From: JBCDJG01 sp038748065
GTDB taxonomy: Bacteria; Pseudomonadota; Gammaproteobacteria; Pseudomonadales; Halieaceae
DNA: 25,627 nucleotides
NCBI GenBank assembly: GCA_038748065.1
Contig: JBCDJG010000063.1
Coordinates: forward strand, 1-25,627
Direction of reading: 5' to 3'
The notes beneath the pieces are model-generated. The model did not search any database. It saw nothing but the letters and a program-made list of their open reading frames with translations, and was not told the origin of the DNA. Each line of letters begins with the position of its first letter. Within the stretch, counting starts at the first letter, position 1. Positions 7,081 to 15,231 of the stretch are shown here, in pieces. Position numbers and translations under genes: made by a program.

Positions 7081-8309
7081 GCCGCAGCACCTCGGCGCTT
7101 GAAAGACACGGGCATACGCTTGAAACCGTCCATGAAGTTGGAACGGAAGTGCTCAGGCTCTTCCAGCAGTTGGAAATCGGTCAGCCGCGTCAGCAGTTCG
7201 CGCGTCATCACTTCCAGGTTCATGCGCGCCTGGTGCACGCCGATGCAGAAATGCGGCCCCGCGCCGAAGGTGCGGTAGTGGCGCCGGGCCTGAGCCGGGT
7301 CGCGAGTCACGTCAAATTCATCGGGGCGCTCGAAATAAGCGGGATCGCGGTTTGGGGAGCCCAGCACGCAAACCAGCTTATCTCCCTCTTTAATGGCTTC
7401 GTCGGCAAAGGTCATATCACGCGTTGCCGTGCGCCGCAGGTACACAACGGTGTTGTTCAGCCGCAGCGCTTCCTCAACCGCACCGGGGATCAACCCAAGC
7501 TCCGATTCAAGCAGCCGATACTGTTCGGGGTGTTTCATCAGCAGGTAAAACAGCCAGCCCAGCGTATTGCGGGTGGTTTCAACGCCACCGACGATGAGGT
7601 TTACAAAAAAGCGACCAAATTCGCGGCTGTCCAGATGCCGCCCATCGAACTCCGTAGACAGCATTTCCATCGTCATGCTGTCACGCGGGTTGGCGCGGTG
7701 GTCATCCGCCAGCGCTTCGCCAAACTGCATCAGTTCCATAGAGGCGATGAAGCCCTCCATGCGATCGGCCGCGTAGTCGGGATCATTCGCCAGCGTCAGC
7801 GTGTTGGTGAGATCCACAACCCGCTGGTAGTCCTCCTCGCGTACGCCAAGCAGGCCAAACATAACTGCGGTGGGCAGCTTCATCGCGATATCGTCGATAA
7901 AATCGCAGGCGCCTCGATGCTCGATAGTATCGACGATAGCGGCCGCCATGGCCTGCATGAGAGGCGCACGCAGCTCGAGCTGGCGCGGCCGGAAGGCGTA
8001 GTCGGCGAGCCCCCGATAGGTTCGATGACGGGGAGGATCCATGAAGGTCAGGCTCTCCTGCTGCTCGGGCAGGAATTCTTCCGGAAAGTCCTCCAGCAGT
8101 GGACCGTAGTTGTTGGTGAAGTCTGCTGGCGTCTTCAGCACCCTGTCGATATCGTCGCGCTGCAGCACCAGCCAGTGGCCGCCCCGCTCATAGTCATCGG
8201 CCTGCCACACCAGGCGATGGCTTCGCCGCAGGCGCTCAATTTCGTCCCGCGGCGTGCCCAGGGTGAAGTTATCCAGATGGAGAAAGGTGCTGTGAGGGCA
8301 GTTAGCCAT
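7077..8309 (-). CDS. Cytochrome P450 monooxygenase (bacterial soluble class)
   Basis: This is a 410-aa full-length P450 without a membrane anchor. The heme-thiolate loop FGAGPHFCIG has Cys355, the I-helix oxygen-activation motif is GGVETT (241-246, Glu in place of the more common Asp), and the K-helix ExxR is EALR (280-283). A substrate-region sequence, MDPPRHRTYRGL, is typical of CYP families acting on steroids, terpenes or fatty acids (CYP125/142-like in feel), but the substrate cannot be assigned. No ferredoxin or reductase is encoded nearby, so redox partners must come from elsewhere. It has a good ribosome site (AAGGAACACC before ATG). It begins 18 nt after the ABC gene stop and overlaps the methyltransferase start by four bases. 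Confidence 0.95.
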   Translation of the reverse strand: MANCPHSTFLHLDNFTLGTPRDEIERLRRSHRLVWQADDYERGGHWLVLQRDDIDRVLKTPADFTNNYGPLLEDFPEEFLPEQQESLTFMDPPRHRTYRGLADYAFRPRQLELRAPLMQAMAAAIVDTIEHRGACDFIDDIAMKLPTAVMFGLLGVREEDYQRVVDLTNTLTLANDPDYAADRMEGFIASMELMQFGEALADDHRANPRDSMTMEMLSTEFDGRHLDSREFGRFFVNLIVGGVETTRNTLGWLFYLLMKHPEQYRLLESELGLIPGAVEEALRLNNTVVYLRRTATRDMTFADEAIKEGDKLVCVLGSPNRDPAYFERPDEFDVTRDPAQARRHYRTFGAGPHFCIGVHQARMNLEVMTRELLTRLTDFQLLEEPEHFRSNFMDGFKRMPVSFKRRGAAA

Positions 8310-8327
8310 GGTGTTCCTTGTTCATGC

Positions 8328-10169
8328 TTAGTCAGGCGCCAGGAAGCCGCCGGACTGATAATCCCAAAGCCGCTTGTAAATGCCGTCATTGGCGAGCAGC
8401 TCCGCATGGCTGCCAGACTCAACCACCTGGCCCTCATCCAGAACCACCAGGCGATCGAGCGCTGCAATCGTAGACAGGCGGTGGGCGATGGCAATCACGG
8501 TCTTGCCTTCCATCAGCTCGTAAAGGCTCTCCTGTATCGCGATCTCGACCTCCGAATCCAGGGCAGAGGTCGCTTCGTCCAGCACCAGGATTGGCGCATC
8601 CTTGAGCATAACCCGGGCGATAGCAATGCGCTGCCTTTGCCCACCGCTGAGCTTAACACCACGCTCGCCCACGCGCGCATCGAGACCGCGGGCACCAGAC
8701 TGATCCTCAAGATTCTGGATAAAATCCCAGGCCCGTGCGCGGTGGATGGCAGCAAGCAGCTCTTCCTCCGAGGCTTCTTCGCGGCCATACAGGATGTTCT
8801 CACGCACGGAGCGGTGTAGCAGCGAGGTGTCCTGAGTGACCATGCTGATGTTGGCGCGCAGGCTGGCCTGCGTCAGCGCACGAATATCCTGACCATCGAC
8901 GCGAATACTGCCGCCGTCTACGTCGTAAAAACGCAGCAGCAAATTGACCAGGGTCGATTTGCCGGCACCCGAGCGGCCGATAAGGCCAACCTTTTCGCCC
9001 GGTGCTATCTTGAGATCGAGGCCTTTGAACACTTTGACACTGCCGCCGTAATTGAACCGCACGGCACTGAACTCAATACCGCCCTGCCCCGCCCCGGCAA
9101 GTTTCAATTCCGCTGCATCGGCTGCATCCTCAACCTCCACAGGCCTTGCCAGCGTGGTGATACCGTCGCTGACCGTGCCAATGTTCTCGAACAGATCAGA
9201 GACCTCCCACATGATCCACTCGCTGATGCCGTTAAGCCGCAGACAAAGCCCTATCGCCGCCGCAATCGCCCCCGGCGATATCGCATCGCCGTACCACAGA
9301 AAGACCGACGTAGCCCCAACCGCCAGCAGCATCACGGTGTTGTTCACGGCCACCGAGGTTTCCATCCACGTAACCAGCCGCATCTGCGGATGCACAGTGC
9401 CGAGGAACTCCTCCATGCCCTCGCGCGCATAGGCGGCCTCACGCCGGGCGTGGGAAAAGAGCTTTACCGTGGTGATATTGGTATAGCTGTCGGCGATGCG
9501 CCCGGTCATCATGGCGCGGGCACCGGCCTGCTGCTCTGAGATTGTTTGTAGCCGCGGCAGCAAAATGCAGAGGATCACGATGTATACCAATAGCCAGGCG
9601 GCCAGCGGCAGCATCAAGCGCAGGTCGATGGTGCCAAACAGCACCAGCACCGAAACGAAATAAACCGAGACGTACACCATGATGTCCAGCAGCTTGATCA
9701 CCGTGGTACGCACGGCGAGCGCCGTTTGCATGACCCGGGTTGCGATCCTTCCGGCAAACTCGTCGTGGAAAAATGACAGGCTTTGCCTCAGCAGATAGCG
9801 GTGCGCCAGCCAGCGCACAATCATCGGGAAGTTGCCCATGAGCGTCTGGTGCAACAGCAGGGATTGCAGGCCGACAAACAAGGGGTAGGCCGCGAGCAGG
9901 ATCAATGCCCACCACAGCACCTCGACACTCTCGCCTTCGACCAGGGTCGCCGGCGTGTTCGCCGCCAGCACGTCAACCACCTGGCCCATGACATCAAACA
10001 GCGCCACTTCCACCACGGCGATGCCGGTGCTGAGCAGGGCCATGGCCAGCAGAAAGGGTTCGAGGCCGCGAGAGTAGTGACGACAGAAGCGGTAGACCGA
10101 TGCGGGCGAGCGCCCCTCTACCACGGGTGGAAAGGGATCGACGAGCTTTTCAAAAAACGCAAAGGGCAT
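8328..10169 (-). CDS. ABC exporter, fused permease-ATPase (ABCB/MdlB type)
   Basis: This half-transporter has about 613 aa and would work as a homodimer or with a partner. The N-terminal half carries about six membrane helices (from EPFLLAMALLSTGIAVVEVA through VSVYFVSVLVLF and VNNTVMLLAVGATSVFLW). The C-terminal nucleotide-binding domain has Walker A GRSGAGKS (398-405), signature LSGGQ (507-511), Walker B ILVLDE (527-532) and switch His in AHRLS (563). This is the exporter subfamily of multidrug and lipid transporters. I chose the ATG at 10169 (MPFAFFEKLVDPFPP) because that N-terminus looks native. The GTG at 10193 adds eight residues, and neither has a strong ribosome site. It is the first gene of the minus-strand operon with the P450 and the methyltransferase, and is divergent from the amine oxidase. 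Confidence 0.93.
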   Translation of the reverse strand: MPFAFFEKLVDPFPPVVEGRSPASVYRFCRHYSRGLEPFLLAMALLSTGIAVVEVALFDVMGQVVDVLAANTPATLVEGESVEVLWWALILLAAYPLFVGLQSLLLHQTLMGNFPMIVRWLAHRYLLRQSLSFFHDEFAGRIATRVMQTALAVRTTVIKLLDIMVYVSVYFVSVLVLFGTIDLRLMLPLAAWLLVYIVILCILLPRLQTISEQQAGARAMMTGRIADSYTNITTVKLFSHARREAAYAREGMEEFLGTVHPQMRLVTWMETSVAVNNTVMLLAVGATSVFLWYGDAISPGAIAAAIGLCLRLNGISEWIMWEVSDLFENIGTVSDGITTLARPVEVEDAADAAELKLAGAGQGGIEFSAVRFNYGGSVKVFKGLDLKIAPGEKVGLIGRSGAGKSTLVNLLLRFYDVDGGSIRVDGQDIRALTQASLRANISMVTQDTSLLHRSVRENILYGREEASEEELLAAIHRARAWDFIQNLEDQSGARGLDARVGERGVKLSGGQRQRIAIARVMLKDAPILVLDEATSALDSEVEIAIQESLYELMEGKTVIAIAHRLSTIAALDRLVVLDEGQVVESGSHAELLANDGIYKRLWDYQSGGFLAPD

Positions 10170-10273
10170 GATTGCAACCAGATTCGGCCGCACATGATGA
10201 CAGACTTGATAGCAGCTGTGCCACCGACGCGCCTGGACTACAATGGCAGGGTGTGCAACGACTCTCCTCGCCC

Positions 10274-11626
10274 ATGACGCTACGCCGGTTCATTGCTGTG
10301 AAACTGTTGTTACCCCTACTCGCACTCTCCGCCTGCTCAAGCCAGTCGGAGGAGCGCGTCGTGGTTATCGGGGCTGGCATCGCCGGCTTATCTGCCGCTC
10401 GCGCCCTGCATAACGCAGGCTATGACGTGACCGTGCTGGAGGCACGCGACCGCGTCGGCGGCCGCATACAGACGGATACCAGCCTGGGCATACCTCTGGA
10501 TATGGGGGCCAGCTGGATACACGGCATCACCAAGGACCCGGTCTACCAGCTGGCTCAAAATCAGGGCTTCGCACTCAGCGGCCCAACAGACTATGACAAC
10601 GGCGAGGTCTACAGCGCTAAGGGTTCACCGGATGCATTTCCGGAGGCACTCTTTGAGCGATTGGATACCCTGCTCGCCCGCGAAGCAAGGGCAGGGGCAC
10701 GGGCGAAGTCAACGGAATCTGTTGCCGAAGTCGTGAGCAGGCGGGAGGCTGAAGGCGAATTAGAGGGGCTACGCTATAGCCCGCGGCAGCTGAACTTTCT
10801 GCTCAACACCTTTATCGAGCACGAATACGCAGGGCCTGTCGATAAAATCTCCATTCAACAGCTCTGGGAAGGCGAGGCCGTGCGGGGCGGCGATTATGTG
10901 TTCCCCGGGGGCTATGCGCAGGTCACGGATTTCCTCGCCCGGGGCCTCGATGTTCGCCTGAACACCGTCGTTAACGCAGTCAACTACGGCGACAACGGGG
11001 TCCAGGTACAAACCTCGGCCGGTGACTTCGCCGCCGACCGCGCTGTTGTGACCTTGCCGATCGGCGTGCTGCGGGCACGGTCGGTCGATTTCGAACCTCG
11101 CCTGCCGAAGTCCAAACGCAAGGCCATACGCCGCCTGGGCAGCGGCACGCTTAACAAAACCTGGCTGGTCTTCCCGGAGCCCTTCTGGGACACGTCGCAG
11201 GAAGTCATCAATTACGTCGGTGCTCGGAACGGGCGCTTTACCGAGTTCTACTACTTCAAGGAGATAGGCGAGGGGAACGTGCTGCTGGGCTTCAACGCCG
11301 GAAACTACGGCGTCAAGGTGGAGAAACGTTCAGACGAGGCCATTGTCGAGGAAGCCATGAGCGTGTTGCGCGCGATCTATGGGCCCGACATCCCCGCGCC
11401 TACCAAGGTGGTGCAATCGCGCTGGCGGTCAGACCCCTATGCCCTTGGCGCCTACTCCTACATGAAAGCCGGTGCCCAGTTGCGCGACCGGGAGCGTCTG
11501 CGCGCGCCCGTCAGCGACAGGCTGTTCTTCGCCGGTGAGGCCACCAGCGCTGACTACCCGTCCACGACTGAAGGGGCGCTGCGAACCGGGCTCAAGGCCG
11601 CTAGGGAAATTCAGGCCCTGCCGTAA
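10274..11626 (+). CDS. FAD-dependent amine oxidase (monoamine/polyamine oxidase family), predicted lipoprotein
   Basis: The protein has 450 aa from the ATG at 10274. The dinucleotide-binding motif VVVIGAGIAGLSAARAL (29-45), the following EARDRVGGRI and the C-terminal FAD contact FFAGEATSADYPSTTEGAL define the flavin amine oxidase family. GASWIHG and the SRWRSDPYALGAYSY stretch resemble plant polyamine oxidase / LSD1-type members. It would oxidise an amine (substrate unknown), releasing hydrogen peroxide and an aldehyde. The N-terminus MTLRRFIAVKLLLPLLALSAC is a lipobox-type signal with Cys21 followed by SSQS, so the enzyme may be lipid-anchored in the periplasm. An FAD enzyme would normally need Tat export, and the RR here is only a loose match to a twin-arginine motif. 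Its last 26 bases overlap the 3' end of the opposite-strand MBL hydrolase. Confidence 0.9.
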   Translation: MTLRRFIAVKLLLPLLALSACSSQSEERVVVIGAGIAGLSAARALHNAGYDVTVLEARDRVGGRIQTDTSLGIPLDMGASWIHGITKDPVYQLAQNQGFALSGPTDYDNGEVYSAKGSPDAFPEALFERLDTLLAREARAGARAKSTESVAEVVSRREAEGELEGLRYSPRQLNFLLNTFIEHEYAGPVDKISIQQLWEGEAVRGGDYVFPGGYAQVTDFLARGLDVRLNTVVNAVNYGDNGVQVQTSAGDFAADRAVVTLPIGVLRARSVDFEPRLPKSKRKAIRRLGSGTLNKTWLVFPEPFWDTSQEVINYVGARNGRFTEFYYFKEIGEGNVLLGFNAGNYGVKVEKRSDEAIVEEAMSVLRAIYGPDIPAPTKVVQSRWRSDPYALGAYSYMKAGAQLRDRERLRAPVSDRLFFAGEATSADYPSTTEGALRTGLKAAREIQALP

Positions 11627-12566
11627 GATCTGCACGGGCGGACCCGGCTCTATCAGGCATCAAGGGCCGCCACCAGGCCGCTGTGGGCTGTGGTGCTGTA
11701 ATTGACACGGCCTCACCGATCACGGGTGTGACAAGTTGAATATTGCGCTGCTCCGCCAGGGCCGTAGCCTGCTCCAGGGGATCGAACCAGTCATGGTTCG
11801 ATAGGTTGAAGGTGCTGTTGTGTATGGGCAGCATGGCGCGGCCGCCCAGATCAATGTGCGCCTGTGCGCCCTGCTCGGGCAGCATGTGAACGTGGGTCCA
11901 AAGGGGATTGTAGGCGCCGGTTTCAATCATCGTGATATCAAAGGGGCCGTAGTGCTCGCCGATTTCCTTGAAGCCGTCAAAGTAGCCCGTGTCGCCGCTG
12001 AAAAACAACCGCCCCTGGGTGCCCAATATCACCCAGCTCGCCCACAGGCTGCGGTTGCGATCAGTCAGGCCCCGGCCCGAGAAATGCTGTGCCGGCGTTG
12101 CTGCCAGTACCAGGCTGTCCAGCTCGACTTCATCCCACCAGTCCAGCTCCATGATTTGCTCATCGTCGATGCCCCAACGCCTGAGATGGTCGCCAACGCC
12201 CAGCGGCATCAGGAAGTAATCTGTTTTGCTGGCCAGGTCCAGGATGGACTGCTTGTCGAGGTGGTCGTAGTGATCGTGGCTGATAACAACGGCCGATAAG
12301 GGCGGCAGGTCGTCCAGCTCGAAAGGCACCGGATGAAAGCGGCTGGGCCCGGCCCACTGCACCGGTGAGGCACGCTTGCTGAACACCGGATCCGTGAGCA
12401 GATAGTGGCCGTCCAGACGAATGAGTACCGATGAATGCCCAAGGCGATAGAGGGTGGCGTCACCGGGCCCCTCGTTACCAGGCCCTTCGTTCGACAATTC
12501 CGACGCGGGTATCGGCCGCAGCGGCATCCGCTGCGTGGGCCGTGCGATATAGCTTACCGGTTTCAT
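11601..12566 (-). CDS. MBL-fold metal-dependent hydrolase, NAPE-PLD-like
   Basis: The protein has 321 aa. The metallo-beta-lactamase metal motif is SHDHYDHLD (His97, His99, Asp101, His102), preceded by LIRLDGHYLLTDPVFS and followed by FFSGDTGYFDGF and the late-His motif LPIHNSTFNLS. WAGPSRFHPVPF and the overall order match the N-acyl-phosphatidylethanolamine phospholipase D-like branch (UlaG-related), which is cytoplasmic in bacteria and mostly of unknown substrate. No signal peptide is seen. A small in-protein duplication, EGPGNEGPG, lies near residue 27 and comes from an imperfect 15-bp tandem repeat. The ATG has no obvious ribosome site. It is 33 nt downstream of the slipin stop, so it may be read from the NfeD-slipin transcript. 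The 3' end overlaps the converging amine oxidase by 26 bp. Confidence 0.9.
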   Translation of the reverse strand: MKPVSYIARPTQRMPLRPIPASELSNEGPGNEGPGDATLYRLGHSSVLIRLDGHYLLTDPVFSKRASPVQWAGPSRFHPVPFELDDLPPLSAVVISHDHYDHLDKQSILDLASKTDYFLMPLGVGDHLRRWGIDDEQIMELDWWDEVELDSLVLAATPAQHFSGRGLTDRNRSLWASWVILGTQGRLFFSGDTGYFDGFKEIGEHYGPFDITMIETGAYNPLWTHVHMLPEQGAQAHIDLGGRAMLPIHNSTFNLSNHDWFDPLEQATALAEQRNIQLVTPVIGEAVSITAPQPTAAWWRPLMPDRAGSARADLTAGPEFP

Positions 12567-12599
12567 ACTGAGTGTTACGCCGGCCGGCGCTCCCCGGTT

Positions 12600-13373
12600 C
12601 TACTCCGTCGCCGCTTTGGCGTCAGGCTCGTTGCCGCGCAGCTTCTCCATGAGGTCCATGGGCAAGGGGAAGACGATGGTGTTGCTCTTGTCACCGGCAA
12701 TTTCCACAAGGGTTTGCAGGTAACGTAGCTGGATAGCTTGCTCCTGGTCTGCCAGTACATTGGCCGCTTCGGCCAGCTTCTCAGCAGCCTCCGCCTCGCC
12801 GTTAGCGTGAATCACCTTGGCGCGACGCTCACGCTCGGCTTCTGCCTGTTTGGCGATCGCACGCACCATCGATTCGTTAAGATCGACATGCTTGATCTCG
12901 ACATTGGCGACCTTAATGCCCCAGGCAGCGGTTTGCTTGTCGAGGATGTCCTGAATATCGGTATTCAGCTGTTCTCGCTCGGCCAGCATTTCATCGAGCT
13001 CGTGCTGGCCCAGCACCGAGCGCAGCGTGGTCTGCGATAGCTGGCTGGTGGCCTCCAGGAAGTTCTCCACCTGAATAATGGCGCGCTCCGGGTCGAGCAC
13101 CCTGAAATAGATCACCGCATTCACCTGCACAGAGACGTTGTCGCGGGAAATCACATCCTGCGTGGGCACATCCATGACGATAGTGCGCAGATCCACCCTG
13201 ACCATTTGCTGCAGGATGGGAATGACGATAATCAGCCCGGGGCCCTTGACCTTGTAGAACCGCCCCAGCATGAAGATCACGCCGCGCTCATACTCACGCA
13301 GCACCTTGAATACGGTGGCCAGGAGCGCCACCACAATAAAAAGGATCACACCGCCGAAAACGCCAAGGTCCAT
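12600..13373 (-). CDS. Slipin / stomatin-family SPFH membrane protein
   Basis: The protein has 257 aa with one N-terminal membrane helix (GGVILFIVVALLATVFKVL). The SPFH domain follows: EYERGVIFMLGRFYKVKGPG, VDLRTIVMDVPTQDVISRDNVSVQVNAVIYFRV. A charged coiled-coil region then leads to the C-terminus (AIAKQAEAERERRAKVIHANGEAEAA). Slipins oligomerise on the membrane and act with NfeD-type proteases in membrane quality control and lipid microdomain organisation. The start codon shares one base with the upstream NfeD stop (TAATG), so the pair is translationally coupled, as is standard for this family. Confidence 0.96.
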   Translation of the reverse strand: MDLGVFGGVILFIVVALLATVFKVLREYERGVIFMLGRFYKVKGPGLIIVIPILQQMVRVDLRTIVMDVPTQDVISRDNVSVQVNAVIYFRVLDPERAIIQVENFLEATSQLSQTTLRSVLGQHELDEMLAEREQLNTDIQDILDKQTAAWGIKVANVEIKHVDLNESMVRAIAKQAEAERERRAKVIHANGEAEAAEKLAEAANVLADQEQAIQLRYLQTLVEIAGDKSNTIVFPLPMDLMEKLRGNEPDAKAATE

Positions 13374-14695
13374 TATCTTGTCTCCTTATCCTTCTTGCTC
13401 ACTGTGAGCACCAGTTCATCGAGGGCATCCACCGTCACTTCGTCTTCCAGGGCAAGCTCGCTTTCGCTACGCGCCTGCCAGAGCTCACCATCGATGCGGA
13501 CCATGGCTCCTTCGCCGGATAGGCGCTCGACGGTGGCCAACTGGCCAATCAGGTGCTCAGCACCGCTGACTACTGCTCCACGCCTTGCCTTCAAAACCAG
13601 GCCCAGCGCCATGCTGAGCAAGCCAACGCTGACCAGGGCAAAGGCGGCGATCATGGGCAGTGCGACCTGGTAGGCAGGCAGATTGGTGTCCATCAACATC
13701 ACTGAGCCAATCACGAAGGCCGCAACCCCGCCGATGCCCAATACGCCAAAACTCGGGGCGAAAGCTTCGCCGGTCATCAGCCCGATTCCCAGAATAATCA
13801 GCGCCAGCCCGGCATAGCTGACCGGCAGGGCCTGGAAGGCATACAACGCCAGCACCAGGCTGACCGCGCCCAGTACCCCCGGCAGGCCAAAGCCGGGGTT
13901 ATAGAATTCGATGATCAGGCCATAAATGCCCACGAGCATCAGGATGTAGGCGACGTTGGGATTGGTAATGACGGCCAGGAATTCACTGCGCCAGTCCACC
14001 GGGTGTTCATAGACGGCAAGATCAGCGCTGCGGATCACGACTTGCTCACCGCCCAGCTCAACCTGACGGCCGTCGGCTGCAAGCAGGAAATCCTGCACGG
14101 ATTCAGCAACGATCTCGATGACGCCGGCCTGCAGCGCATCTTCGGCCGACAGGCTCACGCCCTCACGCACCGCCTGTTCGGCCCACTGCGCGTTGCGGCC
14201 GCGCAGCTGCGCGAGGCTCTGGATGTAGGCGACTGCATCATTCACCACTTTCTTTTCCATCGCCGAGGGCTGCGCCTGCCCGCCACCCGGCATGGGCCCC
14301 CCACCAATCTGCACGGGCGTGGCCGCGCCGAGGTTAGTACCCGGTGCCATGCCGGCGACGTGTGTAGCGTAAAGGAGGTAAGTGCCAGCGCTGGCGGCCC
14401 TGGCGCCGCTGGGCGCGACGTAGCTGAGAACCGGAATGGGCTCGGCCAAGATCGCCTTGATCATGTCGCGCATGGCGCTATCGAGCCCGCCGGGGGTGTC
14501 GATGCGCAGCACCACCAGCTCGGCATCGGCCTCGACGGCTGCATCGAGGGCGCGAATCATGTGGTCTGCAGTGGCGGGCCCGATCGGGCCCTCAACATTC
14601 ACCAACCAGGCATCGGCCCGGCCAAGGCTGGGCCAGATCGCCAGCCAGGCGATGGCGAGGATCGTTGCGATGGACCTGTACAGCGCGGCAGCCAT
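13373..14695 (-). CDS. NfeD-family membrane-bound serine protease (ClpP-class, long form)
   Basis: The protein is about 440 aa. It has a signal peptide (MAAALYRSIATILAIAWLAIWPSLGRA), a ClpP/Sdh-like protease domain, four or five membrane helices (about 230-365) and a C-terminal OB-fold NfeD domain (GQLATVERLSGEGAMVRIDG). Catalytic residues are recognisable by comparison with archaeal PH1510: nucleophile Ser in ARAASAGTYLL (about Ser103) and the partner Lys in EKKVVNDAVAYI (about Lys149). PH1510 cleaves the C-terminal hydrophobic part of stomatin, and the stomatin gene is directly downstream here. I chose the ATG at 14695 because it gives a clean signal peptide. A TTG at 14713 would add six residues. 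Neither has a strong ribosome site. Confidence 0.95.
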   Translation of the reverse strand: MAAALYRSIATILAIAWLAIWPSLGRADAWLVNVEGPIGPATADHMIRALDAAVEADAELVVLRIDTPGGLDSAMRDMIKAILAEPIPVLSYVAPSGARAASAGTYLLYATHVAGMAPGTNLGAATPVQIGGGPMPGGGQAQPSAMEKKVVNDAVAYIQSLAQLRGRNAQWAEQAVREGVSLSAEDALQAGVIEIVAESVQDFLLAADGRQVELGGEQVVIRSADLAVYEHPVDWRSEFLAVITNPNVAYILMLVGIYGLIIEFYNPGFGLPGVLGAVSLVLALYAFQALPVSYAGLALIILGIGLMTGEAFAPSFGVLGIGGVAAFVIGSVMLMDTNLPAYQVALPMIAAFALVSVGLLSMALGLVLKARRGAVVSGAEHLIGQLATVERLSGEGAMVRIDGELWQARSESELALEDEVTVDALDELVLTVSKKDKETR

Positions 14696-14760
14696 ACCCG
14701 AAGTATATGTCAATCCGAGGAAGGCGCCGGGCTGTGGTACAGATATTGGAGGTTTGGCTC

Positions 14761-14775
14761 GCGGCCAGAGGCCGC
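14761..14775 (-). terminator. Short hairpin after the small basic gene
   Basis: GCGGCC-AGA-GGCCGC is a 6-bp GC-only stem with a 3-nt loop, about 20 nt past the stop of the 63-aa basic protein and upstream of the NfeD gene. There is no T-tract, so it is only a candidate terminator. Confidence 0.3.
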
Positions 14776-14793
14776 CAGCCGCAAGCAGTGTGC

Positions 14794-14985
14794 TTAGCTA
14801 CCGCTGCGCAAGTTGGCGGCTTTGCGGGCACCCAGAGTGGGCTGACCGCTGATACCGGACTTGATCACATCGATCTTCTTGCCGGACTTGAGAAACAGGC
14901 GGGTTTGCTCGGCGATGGACTCGGAGGTCTCGTTCGCGGCCGGCTGTTTCTTGGGTGAGCTCTTGCGTGTGGTGGCTTTTGTCAT
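14794..14985 (-). CDS. Small basic protein of unknown function
   Basis: This soluble 63-aa protein has a basic, disordered-looking N-terminus (MTKATTRKSSPKKQPAANET) and then a short amphipathic helix and motif, EQTRLFLKSGKKIDVIKSG. The ATG at 14985 has an excellent ribosome site (AGGAG, 6 nt spacing); an upstream TTG at 14991 falls inside that spacing and is rejected. The FLKSGKKIDVI segment is similar in style to the end of short RNA-polymerase-associated or DNA-binding regulators such as Pseudomonas SutA (FLxxGGKVxEI), but this is a weak resemblance from memory, not an assignment. It has a long (about 245 bp) upstream leader with a 20-bp tandem repeat and no coupling to the NfeD gene downstream. 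Confidence 0.7.
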   Translation of the reverse strand: MTKATTRKSSPKKQPAANETSESIAEQTRLFLKSGKKIDVIKSGISGQPTLGARKAANLRSGS

Positions 14986-15231
14986 CGCCAACTCCTATGT
15001 CGGGGGATGGGAGGCAACACGGGGCTGCCATGGATGCCCACGGGGGCGCTACTTGAGGGGAGAACTATTTATGGACGACCGTAAACCGTTATGGACGACT
15101 GCAAACACGAACGTCGGATGCGGGCTGCCTGTTGCGGCATACGCTTGCGGAACACAAATAAGGAATCAACCAAGTGCGGCGCAGTATACGCTATCCGGTT
15201 CCAAATTGATATGCGCTACCTTGCTTAACCC
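14986..15231. other. Intergenic region upstream of the small basic gene
   Basis: This 246-bp stretch has no credible ORF. On the minus strand it is the leader and promoter region of the small basic gene. It holds a TATACT hexamer (15184-15189) that could serve as a -10 element, with no convincing -35. It also holds two tandem 20-bp units at 15069-15108 and a GC-rich segment before the ribosome site. Confidence 0.5.
15069..15108. repeat. Two tandem 20-bp units
   Basis: The unit TTATGGACGAC-Y-G-Y-AAAC plus two variable bases occurs twice head-to-tail (15069-15088 and 15089-15108), matching at 16 of the first 18 positions. About two helical turns separate equivalent positions, which fits paired protein-binding sites in the leader of the small basic gene. 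Confidence 0.6.

Noticed and set aside
7050..8819. A 589-codon open frame on the plus strand opposite the P450, the ABC ATPase end and the methyltransferase start.
   Set aside because: The opposite-strand genes carry diagnostic motifs (heme loop, Walker and signature motifs). The plus reading shows no domain, has a His/Gln/Arg-rich composition typical of antisense to GC-rich genes, and crosses three real gene boundaries.
10201..10250. Possible TACAAT -10 element upstream of the amine oxidase.
   Set aside because: No acceptable -35 (CTGTGC) at 16-18 bp, so it is not listed as a promoter.
14690..14713. TTGACATATACT upstream of the NfeD gene considered as a sigma-70 promoter.
   Set aside because: TTGACA and TATACT are immediately adjacent rather than 16-18 bp apart, and no second hexamer lies at the right distance from either.
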